Shown here one piece after another: positions 9,487 to 18,290 of a DNA stretch of 64,000 nucleotides; position 1 is the stretch's first letter; every line of letters begins with the position of its first letter. The notes beneath the pieces are model-generated. The model was not told the origin of the DNA, ran no database searches, and was given only the letters and a program-made list of their open reading frames with translations. The stretch is taken from contig CANMZT010000004.1 of the NCBI GenBank assembly GCA_947502405.1, positions 186,001 through 250,000 on the forward strand. The letters run 5' to 3'. Made by a program: the position numbers and the translations under genes. This stretch comes from an uncultured Algibacter sp. Lineage in GTDB: Bacteria > Bacteroidota > Bacteroidia > Flavobacteriales > Flavobacteriaceae.

Positions 9487-9915
9487 ATGAGTCAAGTAAA
9501 AGAGAATGATACAGTAAAAGTACATTACACAGGGAAATTAAGCAACGGGCAAGTTTTTGATAGCTCGCTTGAAAGAGAGCCATTAGAGGTTACGCTTGGA
9601 CAAGGTGCCCTTATTCCTGGTTTTGAGAAAGGTATTATTGCTATGGAAGTTAACGAGAAGAAGACTATAAATATTCCGGTTGCTGAGGCTTACGGCGAGG
9701 TACAGAAAGAATTATTTTACGATGTGAAGAAAGAACAACTTCCGCCAGAAATGGCTCCTGAGGTTGGTATGGGACTTGCTTCTAAAGGTGAGGATGGTAG
9801 AGAAGTACAATTTAGAATTGCTGAAGTTAAGGACGACCATATTGTTGTGGATGCTAACCACCCATTAGCTGGACACGATTTAACTTTTGAGTTAGAGCTT
9901 GTTGAGATAAAATAA
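9487..9915 (+). CDS. FKBP-type peptidyl-prolyl isomerase, SlyD-like
   Basis: 142 residues. An FKBP core begins KVHYTGKLSNGQVFDSS (11-27) with GFEKGIIAM (45-53). It is split by an insert-in-flap chaperone domain (about 66-125, from AEAYGEV to DANHPLAGH), as in SlyD. The His/Cys-rich metal-binding tail of E. coli SlyD is missing, as is usual in this phylum. It catalyses cis-trans proline isomerisation and acts as a folding chaperone in the cytoplasm, since no signal peptide is present. It is a single-gene unit with a strong terminator 25 bases after the stop. Confidence 0.93.
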   Translation: MSQVKENDTVKVHYTGKLSNGQVFDSSLEREPLEVTLGQGALIPGFEKGIIAMEVNEKKTINIPVAEAYGEVQKELFYDVKKEQLPPEMAPEVGMGLASKGEDGREVQFRIAEVKDDHIVVDANHPLAGHDLTFELELVEIK

Positions 9916-9940
9916 CATTTAAGTTTTATACGTATTTAAA

Positions 9941-9970
9941 AAGCCTGAAATGTATTTCAGGCTTTTTTTT
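9941..9970 (+). terminator. Rho-independent terminator after the FKBP gene
   Basis: AGCCTGAAA / TTTCAGGCT perfect stem with a short loop, followed by eight Ts. It lies 25 bases after the FKBP stop codon. Confidence 0.9.
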
Positions 9971-10077
9971 ATGTCCCCTTGAGGATTATCGAAATGAAAA
10001 TATATTTTTATTGAAGATACCTAGCGAAGCGTATTAGGGGTGTTTTTCAAATCACTAAACTTTGCTTTTACTCTATG

Positions 10078-10101
10078 GATTACTGCCTTAGCAGGAATGA
10101 C
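10078..10101 (+). repeat. GATTCC...GGAATGAC hairpin repeat, copy 1 (variant GATTAC)
   Basis: GATTACTGC-CTTA-GCAGGAATGAC is one of five such hairpins in the window. It keeps the TGC/GCA inner stem but has one mismatch (GATTAC for GATTCC). Confidence 0.65.
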
Positions 10102-10139
10102 ATCACTTTGGGTTATATAATTTTAGTTGGCAGATGTGT

Positions 10140-10244
10140 GCGTTAGGGATTGTAGTGGATAGCCCACAGCCCGATCCCGATAGCTATCGGGAGAGGTGCG
10201 AGGACTTGTAACGGAAAGCCCGACCCCTTTTCGGGGTAACGCCC
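10140..10244 (-). repeat. GGGCGTTAC structured interspersed repeat, copy B
   Basis: Same element as 5911-6010, in the opposite orientation. Its closing stem is TAACGC/GCGTTA and its small hairpin is lengthened to five pairs (ACCCC-GAAAA-GGGGT on the complement). The variable apical position is occupied by the 18-bp perfect palindrome at 10175-10192, as if one repeat had inserted in another. Confidence 0.85.
10175..10192. repeat. 18-bp perfect palindrome TCCCGATAGCTATCGGGA
   Basis: A fully self-complementary 18-mer inside copy B of the larger repeat. Palindromes with this CCCGATAGCTATCGGG core recur in many Flavobacteriia genomes (general knowledge, not checked here). A shorter relative is at 10268-10287. 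Confidence 0.75.
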
Positions 10245-10267
10245 AAATAAACTTAAAAAATTATGAG

Positions 10268-10287
10268 ATCCCGAAGTGCTTCGGGAT
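10268..10287. repeat. ATCCCGAAG-TG-CTTCGGGAT palindrome
   Basis: Nine-base perfect stem with a two-base loop, sharing the TCCCGA/TCGGGA ends of the palindrome 76 bases upstream. There is no T-run on either side, so it is a repeat rather than a terminator. Confidence 0.6.
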
Positions 10288-10333
10288 TAGTTCAGCTACG
10301 TATTTTTTCTCAAAAAAATACTGCTTCTCTAAA

Positions 10334-10362
10334 AAAACCCAAAGCTTTCGCTCTGGGTTTTA
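10334..10362 (-). terminator. Terminator of the DUF4293 gene
   Basis: Read on the complement, AAAACCCAGAG-CGAAAG-CTTTGGGTTTTTTT forms a stem (one mismatch) with a T-run. It lies about 30 bases past the DUF4293 stop. Confidence 0.75.
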
Positions 10363-10391
10363 CGCACTAATACTACTAAGATATAAGGTTT

Positions 10392-10802
10392 TTAACGTAA
10401 CCTATCAACAGATTTTACAAGATCTTCATCCTTCTTGATGGCCTTATTGGCTAATGCCAACAACACGATAGAAACAATAGGGAGAAGCATCCCAATACCT
10501 TTCTCTGAAACCGCCGTTTCTCCAGATACATTTAGTGATTGATACACGAAAAATCCTAATAAAATAAAGTTTAATATGATGTTAAGTCGACCCAACATAA
10601 ATTGAGACTTCCTATTTTTGTACATAAAAATGACTACTACAGACAAGATTGCTGAACCTAGGAATAAACCCAGATATAATAACTCGTCTTTAGCATAAAC
10701 ACTTACACCAGCATCTGTAATCCATAAATGGCATACAAATATAAGACCAGCAGATACTCCTGCTGCTAATAATAGGTATATGGTTTGAATACGTTGTAGC
10801 AT
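10392..10802 (-). CDS. DUF4293 membrane protein
   Basis: 136 residues with four hydrophobic helices (about 6-26, 42-61, 71-90, 104-121) and short charged ends. This is the DUF4293 family, which in Flavobacteriia is almost always encoded next to and divergent from rho. Its function is unknown. Its -7 element TATTTTTG lies at 10829..10822 on the complement, 20 bases before the ATG, so the leader is very short. Confidence 0.88.
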   Translation of the reverse strand: MLQRIQTIYLLLAAGVSAGLIFVCHLWITDAGVSVYAKDELLYLGLFLGSAILSVVVIFMYKNRKSQFMLGRLNIILNFILLGFFVYQSLNVSGETAVSEKGIGMLLPIVSIVLLALANKAIKKDEDLVKSVDRLR

Positions 10803-10821
10803 ACTTTTTTTAAACTAGACC

Positions 10822-10829
10822 GCAAAAAT
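10822..10829 (-). promoter_or_regulatory. Predicted -7 element of the DUF4293 gene (TATTTTTG)
   Basis: TATTTTTG on the complement, 20 bases upstream of the DUF4293 start, fits TAnnTTTG. No clear -33 TTG is seen at the standard spacing. Confidence 0.4.
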
Positions 10830-10867
10830 AATAGATTTAACGGTAAAAAATAAAATAAAGTTGTATT

Positions 10868-10984
10868 ATTGCAGTAATAATTCACAAGAACCGCATTTAC
10901 AAGCGGTTAATTCTTCAAGATTAAAAATTATATTTCTGAATTACTTAAAATAGTATTCTACATAAAATATTCAATTAAACATCA
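10868..10984 (+). promoter_or_regulatory. rho leader: weak promoter and small hairpin
   Basis: A near-consensus -7 box (TATTATTG, at about 10864-10871) would start the transcript near 10878, giving a leader of about 105 bases. The leader contains an AACCGC/GCGGTT hairpin (10889-10894, 10903-10908). A long leader fits the known autoregulation of rho in E. coli; that it happens here is inference. Confidence 0.35.
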
Positions 10985-12604
10985 ATGTTTGAAATTTCAC
11001 AATTAAAAGAGAAAAAACTCACTGATTTACAGGAGATTGCAAAAAAATTGAGCGTCCCTAAGTACCGTTCGTTAAAAAAATTAGATTTAGTGTATCAAAT
11101 ACTAGATCAACAAGCTGCCGACCCTAAAGCGGTTAAAGCTGTTGTAACTCCTGCTAATACTGCTGAAGCCAAAACAGAGGCTAAACCTAAACCTGCACCT
11201 ACTGCAAGAAAACCAAGACAGCGCGTGCAAAAACCTACTAATAATGATAGTAAGGATACGTCGGCTTTGGATAAGCAAGAGGAAAGTGCTCCAAAAAACG
11301 AAGCGCCTAAAGCACAGCAAAAGGAGGATAAGAAACCGGTACATAAACCAAATCCGAGACCGCAAAACGACAACCAACATAAGTCTAACCAAAGACACAA
11401 TAAGAACCAACATAGAAACCAGAAAAATGGTAATGTGGATAAGGGCAATAAAGATAACAGAAATCGCTACCGCGAGCCTGATTATGAGTTTGATGCTATT
11501 ATTGAAAGTGAAGGTGTTTTAGACATTATGCAGGATGGTTATGGGTTTTTACGTTCGTCTGACTATAATTATTTATCGTCTCCTGATGATATCTATGTAT
11601 CCCAATCACAAATAAGATTATTTGGTTTAAAAACTGGAGATACTGTTTTAGGACATGTACGCCCTCCTAAAGAAGGTGAAAAATATTTCCCTTTAATTAA
11701 GGTAAGTAAAATTAATGGACAAAGTCCTAATGTGGTAAGAGACCGAGTGTCTTTTGAGCATTTAACACCTTTGTTTCCTCAAGAAAAATTTAATTTAGCA
11801 GAACGCCAAAGCACCATTTCTACTCGTATTATGGATTTGTTCTCGCCTATTGGTAAAGGACAACGTGGTATGATAGTATCGCAACCTAAAACAGGTAAAA
11901 CCATGCTGCTTAAGGATGTTGCTAATGCTATTGCAGCAAATCATCCTGAAGTTTATCAAATGATTTTATTAATTGATGAACGCCCTGAAGAGGTAACTGA
12001 TATGCAACGTAATGTTCGTGGTGAAGTTATAGCCTCTACTTTTGATAAGGAAGCTCATGAGCATGTAAGAATTGCTAATATTGTACTTGAAAAAGCAAAA
12101 CGTTTGGTAGAATGTGGACACGATGTTGTAATTCTGTTAGACTCTATTACACGTTTAGCAAGAGCATACAATACCGTACAACCTGCCTCTGGAAAAATAT
12201 TGAGTGGTGGAGTAGATGCCAATGCGCTACACAAACCAAAACGTTTCTTTGGTGCGGCTCGTAACATTGAAAATGGTGGATCACTTACCATTATTGCTAC
12301 AGCACTTACCGAAACGGGTTCTAAAATGGACGAGGTTATCTTTGAAGAGTTTAAAGGTACTGGTAATATGGAGCTGCAATTGGATAGAAAAATATCTAAT
12401 CGTAGAATTTTCCCAGCTATCGATTTAACATCTTCAAGCACACGTCGTGATGATATTCTATTAGATGACAATACTATTCAACGTATGTGGGTAATGCGCA
12501 AATACCTTGCGGATATGAACCCTGTTGAAGCTATGGAATTTATTAACGACCGTTTCAAACAAACCAGAAACAACGAAGAATTTTTAATATCTATGAATGG
12601 ATAA
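10985..12604 (+). CDS. rho: Transcription termination factor Rho, long-insert type
   Basis: 539 residues against about 420 in E. coli. Residues 1-45 are the Rho_N helical domain. Residues 46-165 are a low-complexity Lys/Pro/Gln/Asn/Arg insertion. The cold-shock-like RNA-binding domain follows (about 173-245) and then the ATPase: PKTGKT (301-306), [10 protein letters not shown] (Walker-B region) and the R-loop [12 protein letters not shown]. Rho is a hexameric RNA translocase that ends transcription. Long disordered insertions in Bacteroidota Rho are known to affect RNA binding or condensation. An intrinsic terminator follows 56 bases after the stop. Confidence 0.97.
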   Translation: MFEISQLKEKKLTDLQEIAKKLSVPKYRSLKKLDLVYQILDQQAADPKAVKAVVTPANTAEAKTEAKPKPAPTARKPRQRVQKPTNNDSKDTSALDKQEESAPKNEAPKAQQKEDKKPVHKPNPRPQNDNQHKSNQRHNKNQHRNQKNGNVDKGNKDNRNRYREPDYEFDAIIESEGVLDIMQDGYGFLRSSDYNYLSSPDDIYVSQSQIRLFGLKTGDTVLGHVRPPKEGEKYFPLIKVSKINGQSPNVVRDRVSFEHLTPLFPQEKFNLAERQSTISTRIMDLFSPIGKGQRGMIVSQPKTGKTMLLKDVANAIAANHPEVYQMILLIDERPEEVTDMQRNVRGEVIASTFDKEAHEHVRIANIVLEKAKRLVECGHDVVILLDSITRLARAYNTVQPASGKILSGGVDANALHKPKRFFGAARNIENGGSLTIIATALTETGSKMDEVIFEEFKGTGNMELQLDRKISNRRIFPAIDLTSSSTRRDDILLDDNTIQRMWVMRKYLADMNPVEAMEFINDRFKQTRNNEEFLISMNG

Positions 12605-12655
12605 ATATTCCATTCCCGTGTAGACGGCAAACTAAATATAACTAACTCTAATTAG

Positions 12656-12690
12656 AAAAAGCCTTAGCATATTCGCTAAGGCTTTTTTGT
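12656..12690 (+). terminator. Terminator after rho
   Basis: GCCTTAGC-ATATTC-GCTAAGGC perfect stem with a T6 run, preceded by A5 so that it may act in both directions. Confidence 0.9.
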
Positions 12691-12848
12691 ATCAGCTTAT
12701 TTCAGTATGAGATAATCAAATTGACTACTATAGTTATTGACCTATATAAGATAATTAATAATTTTTGTTTATGATTTAAATAAATTATATAAATAAAAAT
12801 ATATGAATTATTCAATATAACTTTGTGTAAACAAAAAACATACAGGTC

Positions 12849-14366
12849 ATGGAAACAAAAATTGAAGGCAAAAACCATAAGAAACAAAACATTAATAAAG
12901 CAGTTAATATTGCCGTTGCAAAAGGAGATGGTATTGGTCCAGATATTATGGATGCTACATTAAAAATTCTAAAAGCTGCTGGGGCAAATATAAAACCACA
13001 GTTTATTCAATTAGGCAAACAGCTTTACCTTTCCGGAAATACTTCAGGAATAAATAAAGCTGCTTGGGAAGCCATAAATAATACCAAGGTAATACTTAAA
13101 GCTCCTATTACAACGCCGCAAGGAAAAGGGTATAAAAGCTTAAATGTCACCTTAAGAAAATCCCTTGGTTTATTTGCTAATGTTAGACCCGTAAGTGCAT
13201 TACATCCATACGTAAAAACTAATTTTCCTAATATGGATGTTGTAATTATAAGAGAAAATGAAGAAGACTTGTATGCAGGTATTGAGCACCAGCAAACCCA
13301 TGACGTAGTGCAATGCTTGAAACTAATAACCAGACCAGGTTGTGAAAAAATTGTAAGATATGCATTCGAGTATGCTAAGGTATATAATCGAAAAAAAGTG
13401 ACATGTATGATAAAAGACAATATTATGAAATTAACCGATGGGTTATTTCATCAAGTCTTTAAAGAAATAGCACTAGAATATCCTGAAATTACAAGCGAAT
13501 CACAGATTATAGATATTGGTGCTGCGCGTCTAGCTGCAAATCCAGAACAATATGATGTTATTGTAACCTCAAATTTATACGGAGACATCATTTCTGATAT
13601 CGCAGCAGAAATTGGTGGTTCTGTAGGTATGGCAGGATCTGCTAACATTGGCTCTAATGTTGCCATGTTTGAAGCAATTCATGGGTCTGCACCAGATATT
13701 GCTGGAAAAAATATAGCCAACCCATCTGGACTTATTAATGCAGCTGTAATGATGTTATCACACATTGGACAAAACAAAGTTGCAAATAAAATTAAAAATG
13801 CTTGGTTAAAAACGTTGGAAGATGGTTATCATACAGCCGATATTTTTAGCCATAAGTTTAGTGTAAAAAAAGTTTCTACGGATGAATTTGCCACCGAGGT
13901 GATTGCGAGATTAGAGTTACTTCCAAAGAGACTAAAATCTAGTGACTTAAATAATAATTCTAGTCAAATTATATTACCAGAATATATTAGAAAAAAAGAA
14001 TCGAAAGTGTTACTTGGTGTTGATGTGTTTATTGACTGGAAGGGTAATAACCCTGAAGAAATTGGTAATATATTGGATGATATAAATGCTTTTAAACTCA
14101 AATTAAAAATGATAACAAATAGAGGCGTAAAAGTATATCCAAAAGGTTTAAAAGAAACCTATTGTACCGATCATTGGAGGTGCAGGTTTGTTGCGATAGA
14201 TGCCGATATAAAAAACAGTAATAGTCCAAAATATGAGCAAGTGGAATATGAGCAAGTGATTGCACTACTTTCAAAGCTTCATAATGCAGGGATAGATGTT
14301 ATAAAAACTGAAAACTTATACGAATTTGGTGGTAATAGAGCTTTCTCTCTAGGACAGGGAGAATAG
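12849..14366 (+). CDS. icd: NADP-dependent isocitrate dehydrogenase
   Basis: 505 residues. TCA-cycle enzyme that oxidatively decarboxylates isocitrate to 2-oxoglutarate. The N-terminal GDGIGPDIM, the substrate-binding segment from SLNVTLRKSLGLFANVRP, the REN(E)EDLYAGIEH loop, and the DIISDIAAEIGGSVGMAGSAN and EAIHGSAPDIAGKNIANPSG blocks are all visible. The extra C-terminal domain of about 150 residues (after 360) marks the long Thermus/Rickettsia-like subtype rather than the 416-residue E. coli form. It stands alone on the strand, with a terminator 36 bases downstream and an AT-rich 158-bp upstream region without a clear promoter box. Confidence 0.93.
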   Translation: METKIEGKNHKKQNINKAVNIAVAKGDGIGPDIMDATLKILKAAGANIKPQFIQLGKQLYLSGNTSGINKAAWEAINNTKVILKAPITTPQGKGYKSLNVTLRKSLGLFANVRPVSALHPYVKTNFPNMDVVIIRENEEDLYAGIEHQQTHDVVQCLKLITRPGCEKIVRYAFEYAKVYNRKKVTCMIKDNIMKLTDGLFHQVFKEIALEYPEITSESQIIDIGAARLAANPEQYDVIVTSNLYGDIISDIAAEIGGSVGMAGSANIGSNVAMFEAIHGSAPDIAGKNIANPSGLINAAVMMLSHIGQNKVANKIKNAWLKTLEDGYHTADIFSHKFSVKKVSTDEFATEVIARLELLPKRLKSSDLNNNSSQIILPEYIRKKESKVLLGVDVFIDWKGNNPEEIGNILDDINAFKLKLKMITNRGVKVYPKGLKETYCTDHWRCRFVAIDADIKNSNSPKYEQVEYEQVIALLSKLHNAGIDVIKTENLYEFGGNRAFSLGQGE

Positions 14367-14402
14367 AGTCTGATTACAATAAAGACATAGTGAGTAAAAA
14401 AG

Positions 14403-14440
14403 AAAAGCCTCAATACATAAATATGCTGAGGCTTTTTTTT
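14403..14440 (+). terminator. Terminator after icd
   Basis: AAAAGCCTCA...TGAGGCTTTTTTTT, a nine-pair stem with a 12-14 base loop and a T8 run. Confidence 0.88.
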
Positions 14441-14459
14441 AATATTTAAAATTTTAATT

Positions 14460-14819
14460 TCAGTAATTATTTAAAAGATCTCTGTATTCTTTTAAATCTG
14501 AAATATTCGATTTGTTATTCAAATTAGCCATTAAGGAGATTAAATATTTCAGGCTCTCAACAGGCGAACTCTCAGCACTAGTTACTTCATTCTCCTCATC
14601 TACTGGTTCATCATCTAGTATTGGGATAAGAAACGAGTCATTGGCTTCTATATGCTCATAAGTTAGTCTTAATACTTTTACAACTAAAGGTATTTGTTGT
14701 TCTAGCGCATAAGTTCTTAACTCTTTAAGGTTTTCAATAAGTGATTCTGTATTAATACCATTCTTATCTAGATCTTTAAGAATCTTATCAATTAATTTTA
14801 AAGCTTTTTTATTTTCCAA
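14460..14819 (-). CDS. Small acidic helical hypothetical protein
   Basis: 119 residues with no signal peptide and predicted to be almost all helix. It is rich in Lys/Glu/Leu, with an acidic central linker (DDEPVDEENEV, about 69-79). I do not recognise the family. It ends 20 bases beyond the icd terminator and is convergent with icd. It starts about 90 bases from the rpsT terminator, so it has its own promoter. A cytoplasmic helical-bundle protein is the most that can be said. Confidence 0.6.
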   Translation of the reverse strand: MENKKALKLIDKILKDLDKNGINTESLIENLKELRTYALEQQIPLVVKVLRLTYEHIEANDSFLIPILDDEPVDEENEVTSAESSPVESLKYLISLMANLNNKSNISDLKEYRDLLNNY

Positions 14820-14904
14820 GAGGGTAATATTATAAGGTTATTAAGATTTTACAAATTTAAATTTTAAAATCCTTTTTGCACTATACAAAACTTAAAAAAA
14901 GTCA

Positions 14905-14934
14905 TAAAAAAAGCTTCTCTTTTTTGAGAAGCTT
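14905..14934 (-). terminator. Terminator after rpsT
   Basis: AAGCTTCTC / GAGAAGCTT perfect nine-base stem with a T-rich loop. Read on the complement it is followed by a T7 run. Confidence 0.9.
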
Positions 14935-14957
14935 AAACTTTTTGAATTTAAATGCTA

Positions 14958-15209
14958 TTAAAGTGCAGCAATATGCTTTGCTAAACCAGATTTAAGATTA
15001 GCCGCTTTGTTAGCATGAATAACATTTTTCTTTGCTAATTTGTCTAACATAGAAACTACAGTAGGAAACATTTTCTCAGCTTCTTTCTTATCAGTTAACT
15101 CTTTCAATTTTTTAATTGCGTTACGAGTCGTTTTATGCTGATACTTGTTAATCAAGCGTTTTGATTCGTTACTTCTGATTCTTTTTAATGCTGACTTATG
15201 ATTTGCCAT
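14958..15209 (-). CDS. rpsT: 30S ribosomal protein S20
   Basis: 83 residues, a basic all-helical protein with the family opening [18 protein letters not shown] and the C-terminal [12 protein letters not shown]. It binds 16S rRNA early in small-subunit assembly. It starts 28 bases after the tRNA-Glu gene on the same strand with no terminator between, so the two are probably one transcript driven by the promoter at 15397-15426. An intrinsic terminator follows. Confidence 0.97.
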   Translation of the reverse strand: MANHKSALKRIRSNESKRLINKYQHKTTRNAIKKLKELTDKKEAEKMFPTVVSMLDKLAKKNVIHANKAANLKSGLAKHIAAL

Positions 15210-15237
15210 TTTATTTTTTTCTTAAATTTTTTAATTG

Positions 15238-15309
15238 TAGCCCGTAGGGGAATCGAACCCCTCTTACCAGGATGAAAACCTGGCGTCCTAGCCGATAGAC
15301 GAACGGGCC
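15238..15309 (-). tRNA. tRNA-Glu (anticodon UUC)
   Basis: 72-base cloverleaf on the complement. The acceptor GGCCCGT pairs with ACGGGCT (G1-U72, then A73). The anticodon stem is CCAGG/CCTGG around the loop TTTTCAT with anticodon TTC. The T arm is GGGG-TTCGATT-CCCC. The 3' CCA is not encoded. Lying 28 bases upstream of rpsT, it is probably excised from a shared precursor. Confidence 0.97.
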
Positions 15310-15396
15310 ATTAGTTTTTTGAGTGCGCAAATATAAATATTAAATCTATACTTACAATAATCTTTCAAATAACATACAATGTTTCCATTGCGGATG

Positions 15397-15426
15397 CAAA
15401 AATACAACTATTTTTAAATGTTGCAA
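15397..15426 (-). promoter_or_regulatory. Promoter of the tRNA-Glu/rpsT unit (TTG-N19-TATTTTTG)
   Basis: On the complement TTG (15426..15424) is followed after 19 bases by TATTTTTG (15404..15397), a full match to the Bacteroidota consensus with ideal spacing. Transcription would start near 15390, about 80 bases before the tRNA. Confidence 0.75.
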
Positions 15427-15481
15427 GAGGTAAATAATCTTTTTTTAAAAAAAATTATTTTAACCTCATTTTCAGTATACT

Positions 15482-16960
15482 TTAATACGCTTTTGCAAAT
15501 AATACTCTGCGTTTTGAAGGTTTTCCTGAATACACACAAACACCTTCTTCTTCTTTCCCCTCCAAAGGAATACATCTAATTGTAGCCTTTGTTAACTCTT
15601 TTATTTTATCTTCAGTTTCATTCGTTCCATCCCAATGTGCTGAAATAAAACCTGTTTTTGTTTCTAAAACGGTTTTAAATTCATCAAACGTATCCACTTC
15701 TGTAGTATGCTCTCCTCTAAAATCTAAAGCCTTCTTGTATAAACTTTCTTGAACTTCTTCAAGTAAATCCTCCACAACCACACTAATTCTATCTAAGATT
15801 ACTGTTTCTTTACTTAAAGTATCTCTTCTAGCAACTTCAACAGTTTCATTTTCTAAATCTTTCGGACCAATGGCTATTCGTAATGGTACACCTTGCAATT
15901 CGTGTTGTGCAAATTTTGCACCAGGCCTTAGCGTATCACGCTTATCAAATTTAACAGAAATGTTTCTATCTCTTAAATCTCCAATAATATCTTCAGCCAC
16001 TTTACTAATAGCATCAAATTGCTCTTCATTTTTATAAATTGGTACTATAACTACTTGGTATGGCGCCAAATTTGGCGGTAAAACTAAACCTTGATCATCA
16101 CTATGTGTCATAATCAAAGCCCCCATTAATCGAGTAGACACTCCCCAAGAAGTTGCCCAAACATAATCTTGCTTTCCTTCTTTATTAGCAAACTTAACAT
16201 CAAAAGCCTTAGCAAAATTTTGTCCTAAAAAGTGAGAAGTTCCTGCTTGTAACGCTTTTCCATCTTGCATTAAAGCTTCAATACAGTAAGTCTCGTCAGC
16301 ACCTGCAAAACGCTCACTTTCTGTTTTCAATCCTTGTATTACTGGAATAGCCATGAATTTTTCCACGAAAGTGGCATATACATTATTCATTAAGGCAGCT
16401 TCATCCAACGCTTCTTGCTTGGTTGCATGTGCTGTATGACCCTCTTGCCATAAAAACTCTGCAGTTCTTAAAAACAAACGTGTACGCATTTCCCAACGTA
16501 CCACATTAGCCCATTGGTTTATTAATAATGGTAAATCTCTGTAAGATTGAATCCAACCTCTATACGTGTTCCAAATAATAGCTTCACTTGTTGGCCGTAC
16601 TACAAGCTCCTCCTCTAACCTAGCTTCTGGATCTACACGAAGTTTTCCTTTATTATCTGGATCGTTTTGTAACCTATAATGTGTAACAACAGCACATTCT
16701 TTTGCAAAACCTTCCGCATTTTTTTCTTCAGCTTCAAACAAACTTTTAGGAACAAAAAGTGGGAAATAAGCGTTTTGATGCCCTGTTTCTTTAAACATTT
16801 TATCTAATTCTGCTTGCATTTTTTCCCAAATAGCGTAACCATAAGGTTTTATTACCATACATCCTCTAACAGCTGAATTCTCCGCTAAGTCTGCCTTAAC
16901 AACCAATTCGTTATACCATTTTGAATAATCTTCTGCTCTACTAGTAAGTTTTTTGCTCAT
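15482..16960 (-). CDS. proS: Prolyl-tRNA synthetase (short, eukaryote/archaeal-like form)
   Basis: 492 residues from the chosen ATG at 16960 (opening [17 protein letters not shown]). An upstream in-frame ATG at 16978 adds only MCQKKD and is less family-like. It is a class II synthetase with motif 2 in [25 protein letters not shown] and motif 3 region [16 protein letters not shown]. It lacks the INS editing domain, and the C-terminal end VLFAKAY is that of the archaeal/eukaryotic-type ProRS. It charges tRNA-Pro. It is divergent from the WG-rich lipoprotein gene across 98 bases. Confidence 0.95.
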   Translation of the reverse strand: MSKKLTSRAEDYSKWYNELVVKADLAENSAVRGCMVIKPYGYAIWEKMQAELDKMFKETGHQNAYFPLFVPKSLFEAEEKNAEGFAKECAVVTHYRLQNDPDNKGKLRVDPEARLEEELVVRPTSEAIIWNTYRGWIQSYRDLPLLINQWANVVRWEMRTRLFLRTAEFLWQEGHTAHATKQEALDEAALMNNVYATFVEKFMAIPVIQGLKTESERFAGADETYCIEALMQDGKALQAGTSHFLGQNFAKAFDVKFANKEGKQDYVWATSWGVSTRLMGALIMTHSDDQGLVLPPNLAPYQVVIVPIYKNEEQFDAISKVAEDIIGDLRDRNISVKFDKRDTLRPGAKFAQHELQGVPLRIAIGPKDLENETVEVARRDTLSKETVILDRISVVVEDLLEEVQESLYKKALDFRGEHTTEVDTFDEFKTVLETKTGFISAHWDGTNETEDKIKELTKATIRCIPLEGKEEEGVCVYSGKPSKRRVLFAKAY

Positions 16961-17022
16961 ATCTTTTTTTTGGCACAAATATTGTGACTATTGTAAATAA
17001 AAAATAGTTCAGCAAAACTAAC

Positions 17023-17030
17023 TATTTTTG
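17023..17030 (+). promoter_or_regulatory. Predicted -7 element for the WG-rich lipoprotein gene
   Basis: TATTTTTG fits TAnnTTTG, 29 bases before the ATG. No TTG lies at the standard spacing, so support is partial. Confidence 0.35.
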
Positions 17031-17058
17031 TTATGTTCAACAATAAAATTAAAGAGAT

Positions 17059-18261
17059 ATGCAATTTAACAACTACCTAAAAAGAAAAGTGCCATTTGTA
17101 GCCCTATTTGGTTTACTATTTGGCTTAGTGTCCTGTGGCTCTTACCAATATGTTGGTGTAGATAGCGATGGGATTTATGGTGACGAGCCTGTACAGGTTA
17201 GAAATACTAATACAGGTACTGTTGTTGAAGTGCCAAACCAAAATAATAGTGATTTTTATAAAGATTATTTCAGAACAAAATCTATTGAGTCTGAGAACAT
17301 TTATACAGGTGACGAAATATTTACCGATATAGATTCTTATGAAGGTCCAAATTATGTTGAGAACGACACCTTACAAAACAACTATCAAGGTTACGCAGGT
17401 TGGGGTCAAGATAGCAATAGTGTTACCATTAATTATATAGACAACGGTTGGAATAACTGGGGTTGGAATGCTGGTTGGGGCGGTGGCTTCGGCTGGGGTT
17501 GGAACAACTGGGGCTGGAATAATTGGGGCTGGAACCGTTGGAATAGATGGAATAATTGGGGTTGGAATGCCGGTTGGGGCGGTGGCTTTGGCTGGGGTTG
17601 GAACAATTGGGGTTTTTATGACCCGTTTTGGTGCCCGCCGTTTTACGGAAATGCATGGGCTTTTAATAGAGGATTCAATAACAGAGGCTTTTACAATAGC
17701 AGAGGTCGCTTTAACAATAGAGGCATATCTTACAGTGCTAGCAGAAGAAATAGTTATGCATCAAATAATTCTAGAAGAACAAGCATTAGCAACAATAATC
17801 TAAATAGACGAAGCAGCAATAGTTTGAATAGACGTAGTTCTGTGAATTCTCAAAACAGTAACATTAGAACAACATCAAAATACAATACAAATAGAAGAAG
17901 CAGTATTAACAGGAATGCAACTTCAGCAACAACAAATAGAAGAACTTACAACCCTAATGGCACACGTACATCTTCTGGTGTAACAAGACGTTCTACAGTA
18001 GCTAGAACTCCATCTACAAATTCAACTGCTAGAAATTCATCTTCAACAGCAAGAAGAAGTTCAAGTACAGTTTATAGACAACCTACAAGAAGTAACTCTT
18101 CTAGTTATAATAGTTACAGAAGATCTTCATCTTCAAGTAATAGAAGCTACACTCCTAGCAGATCAAGTAGTAGTTCAAGGTCTAGCGGCGTTTCAAGGTC
18201 ATCAAGTAGCAGTAGAAGTTCAGGAGGTTCAAGGTCATCTGGTGGAGGAAGAAGACGTTAA
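17059..18261 (+). CDS. Low-complexity surface lipoprotein: WGN-repeat core and Ser/Arg-rich tail
   Basis: 400 residues. The signal peptide ends in a lipobox (GLVSC, Cys about 26). Residues about 130-190 are almost entirely Trp, Gly and Asn, built from a 33-residue unit repeated in tandem. DNA copies at 17452-17513 and 17551-17612 are 62 bp long, 99 bp apart and nearly identical. After a CPPFYGN segment the remaining 200 residues are Ser/Arg/Asn-rich, basic and probably disordered. No catalytic domain is visible. It lies 29 bp upstream of the FadL-like gene, so the two are likely co-transcribed. A structural envelope role is inference. Confidence 0.75.
   Translation: MQFNNYLKRKVPFVALFGLLFGLVSCGSYQYVGVDSDGIYGDEPVQVRNTNTGTVVEVPNQNNSDFYKDYFRTKSIESENIYTGDEIFTDIDSYEGPNYVENDTLQNNYQGYAGWGQDSNSVTINYIDNGWNNWGWNAGWGGGFGWGWNNWGWNNWGWNRWNRWNNWGWNAGWGGGFGWGWNNWGFYDPFWCPPFYGNAWAFNRGFNNRGFYNSRGRFNNRGISYSASRRNSYASNNSRRTSISNNNLNRRSSNSLNRRSSVNSQNSNIRTTSKYNTNRRSSINRNATSATTNRRTYNPNGTRTSSGVTRRSTVARTPSTNSTARNSSSTARRSSSTVYRQPTRSNSSSYNSYRRSSSSSNRSYTPSRSSSSSRSSGVSRSSSSSRSSGGSRSSGGGRRR
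17452..17612 (+). repeat. In-frame 62-bp direct repeat (period 99 bp)
   Basis: Copies at 17452-17513 and 17551-17612 differ at only a few positions, mostly third-codon, and each encodes NWGWNAGWGGGFGWGWNNWG. The 99-bp period keeps frame, so copy-number change would not break the gene. Confidence 0.8.
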
Positions 18262-18290
18262 TCCCATTTATTAAAATTAAAAATCTACAC

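Larger units (their letters stand above)
9971..10391. other. 421-bp gene-free region packed with repeats
   Basis: No coding frame is credible here. In order it holds a GATTACTGC/GCAGGAATGAC hairpin (10078-10101), copy B of the GGGCGTTAC element (10140-10244) with an 18-bp palindrome inside it, a second TCCCGA-type palindrome (10268-10287) and the DUF4293 terminator (10334-10362). The 9971-10077 stretch shows no structure I can support. The short ORF over 10196-10438 is a translation of the repeats. Confidence 0.75.

Noticed and set aside
10196-10438. 80-residue ORF between the FKBP and DUF4293 genes
   Set aside because: It runs through repeat copy B, a palindrome and the DUF4293 terminator and into the DUF4293 gene on the other strand.
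11102-11448. Two antisense ORFs of about 100-113 residues inside rho
   Set aside because: They are shadows of the low-complexity insertion. The Cys/Leu/Ser-rich translations are typical of antisense of Lys/Asn/Gln-rich coding DNA.
17429-17803. Antisense and alternative-frame ORFs in the WG-rich lipoprotein gene
   Set aside because: Low-complexity DNA keeps other frames open. The signal peptide and the lipobox are only in the 17059 frame.
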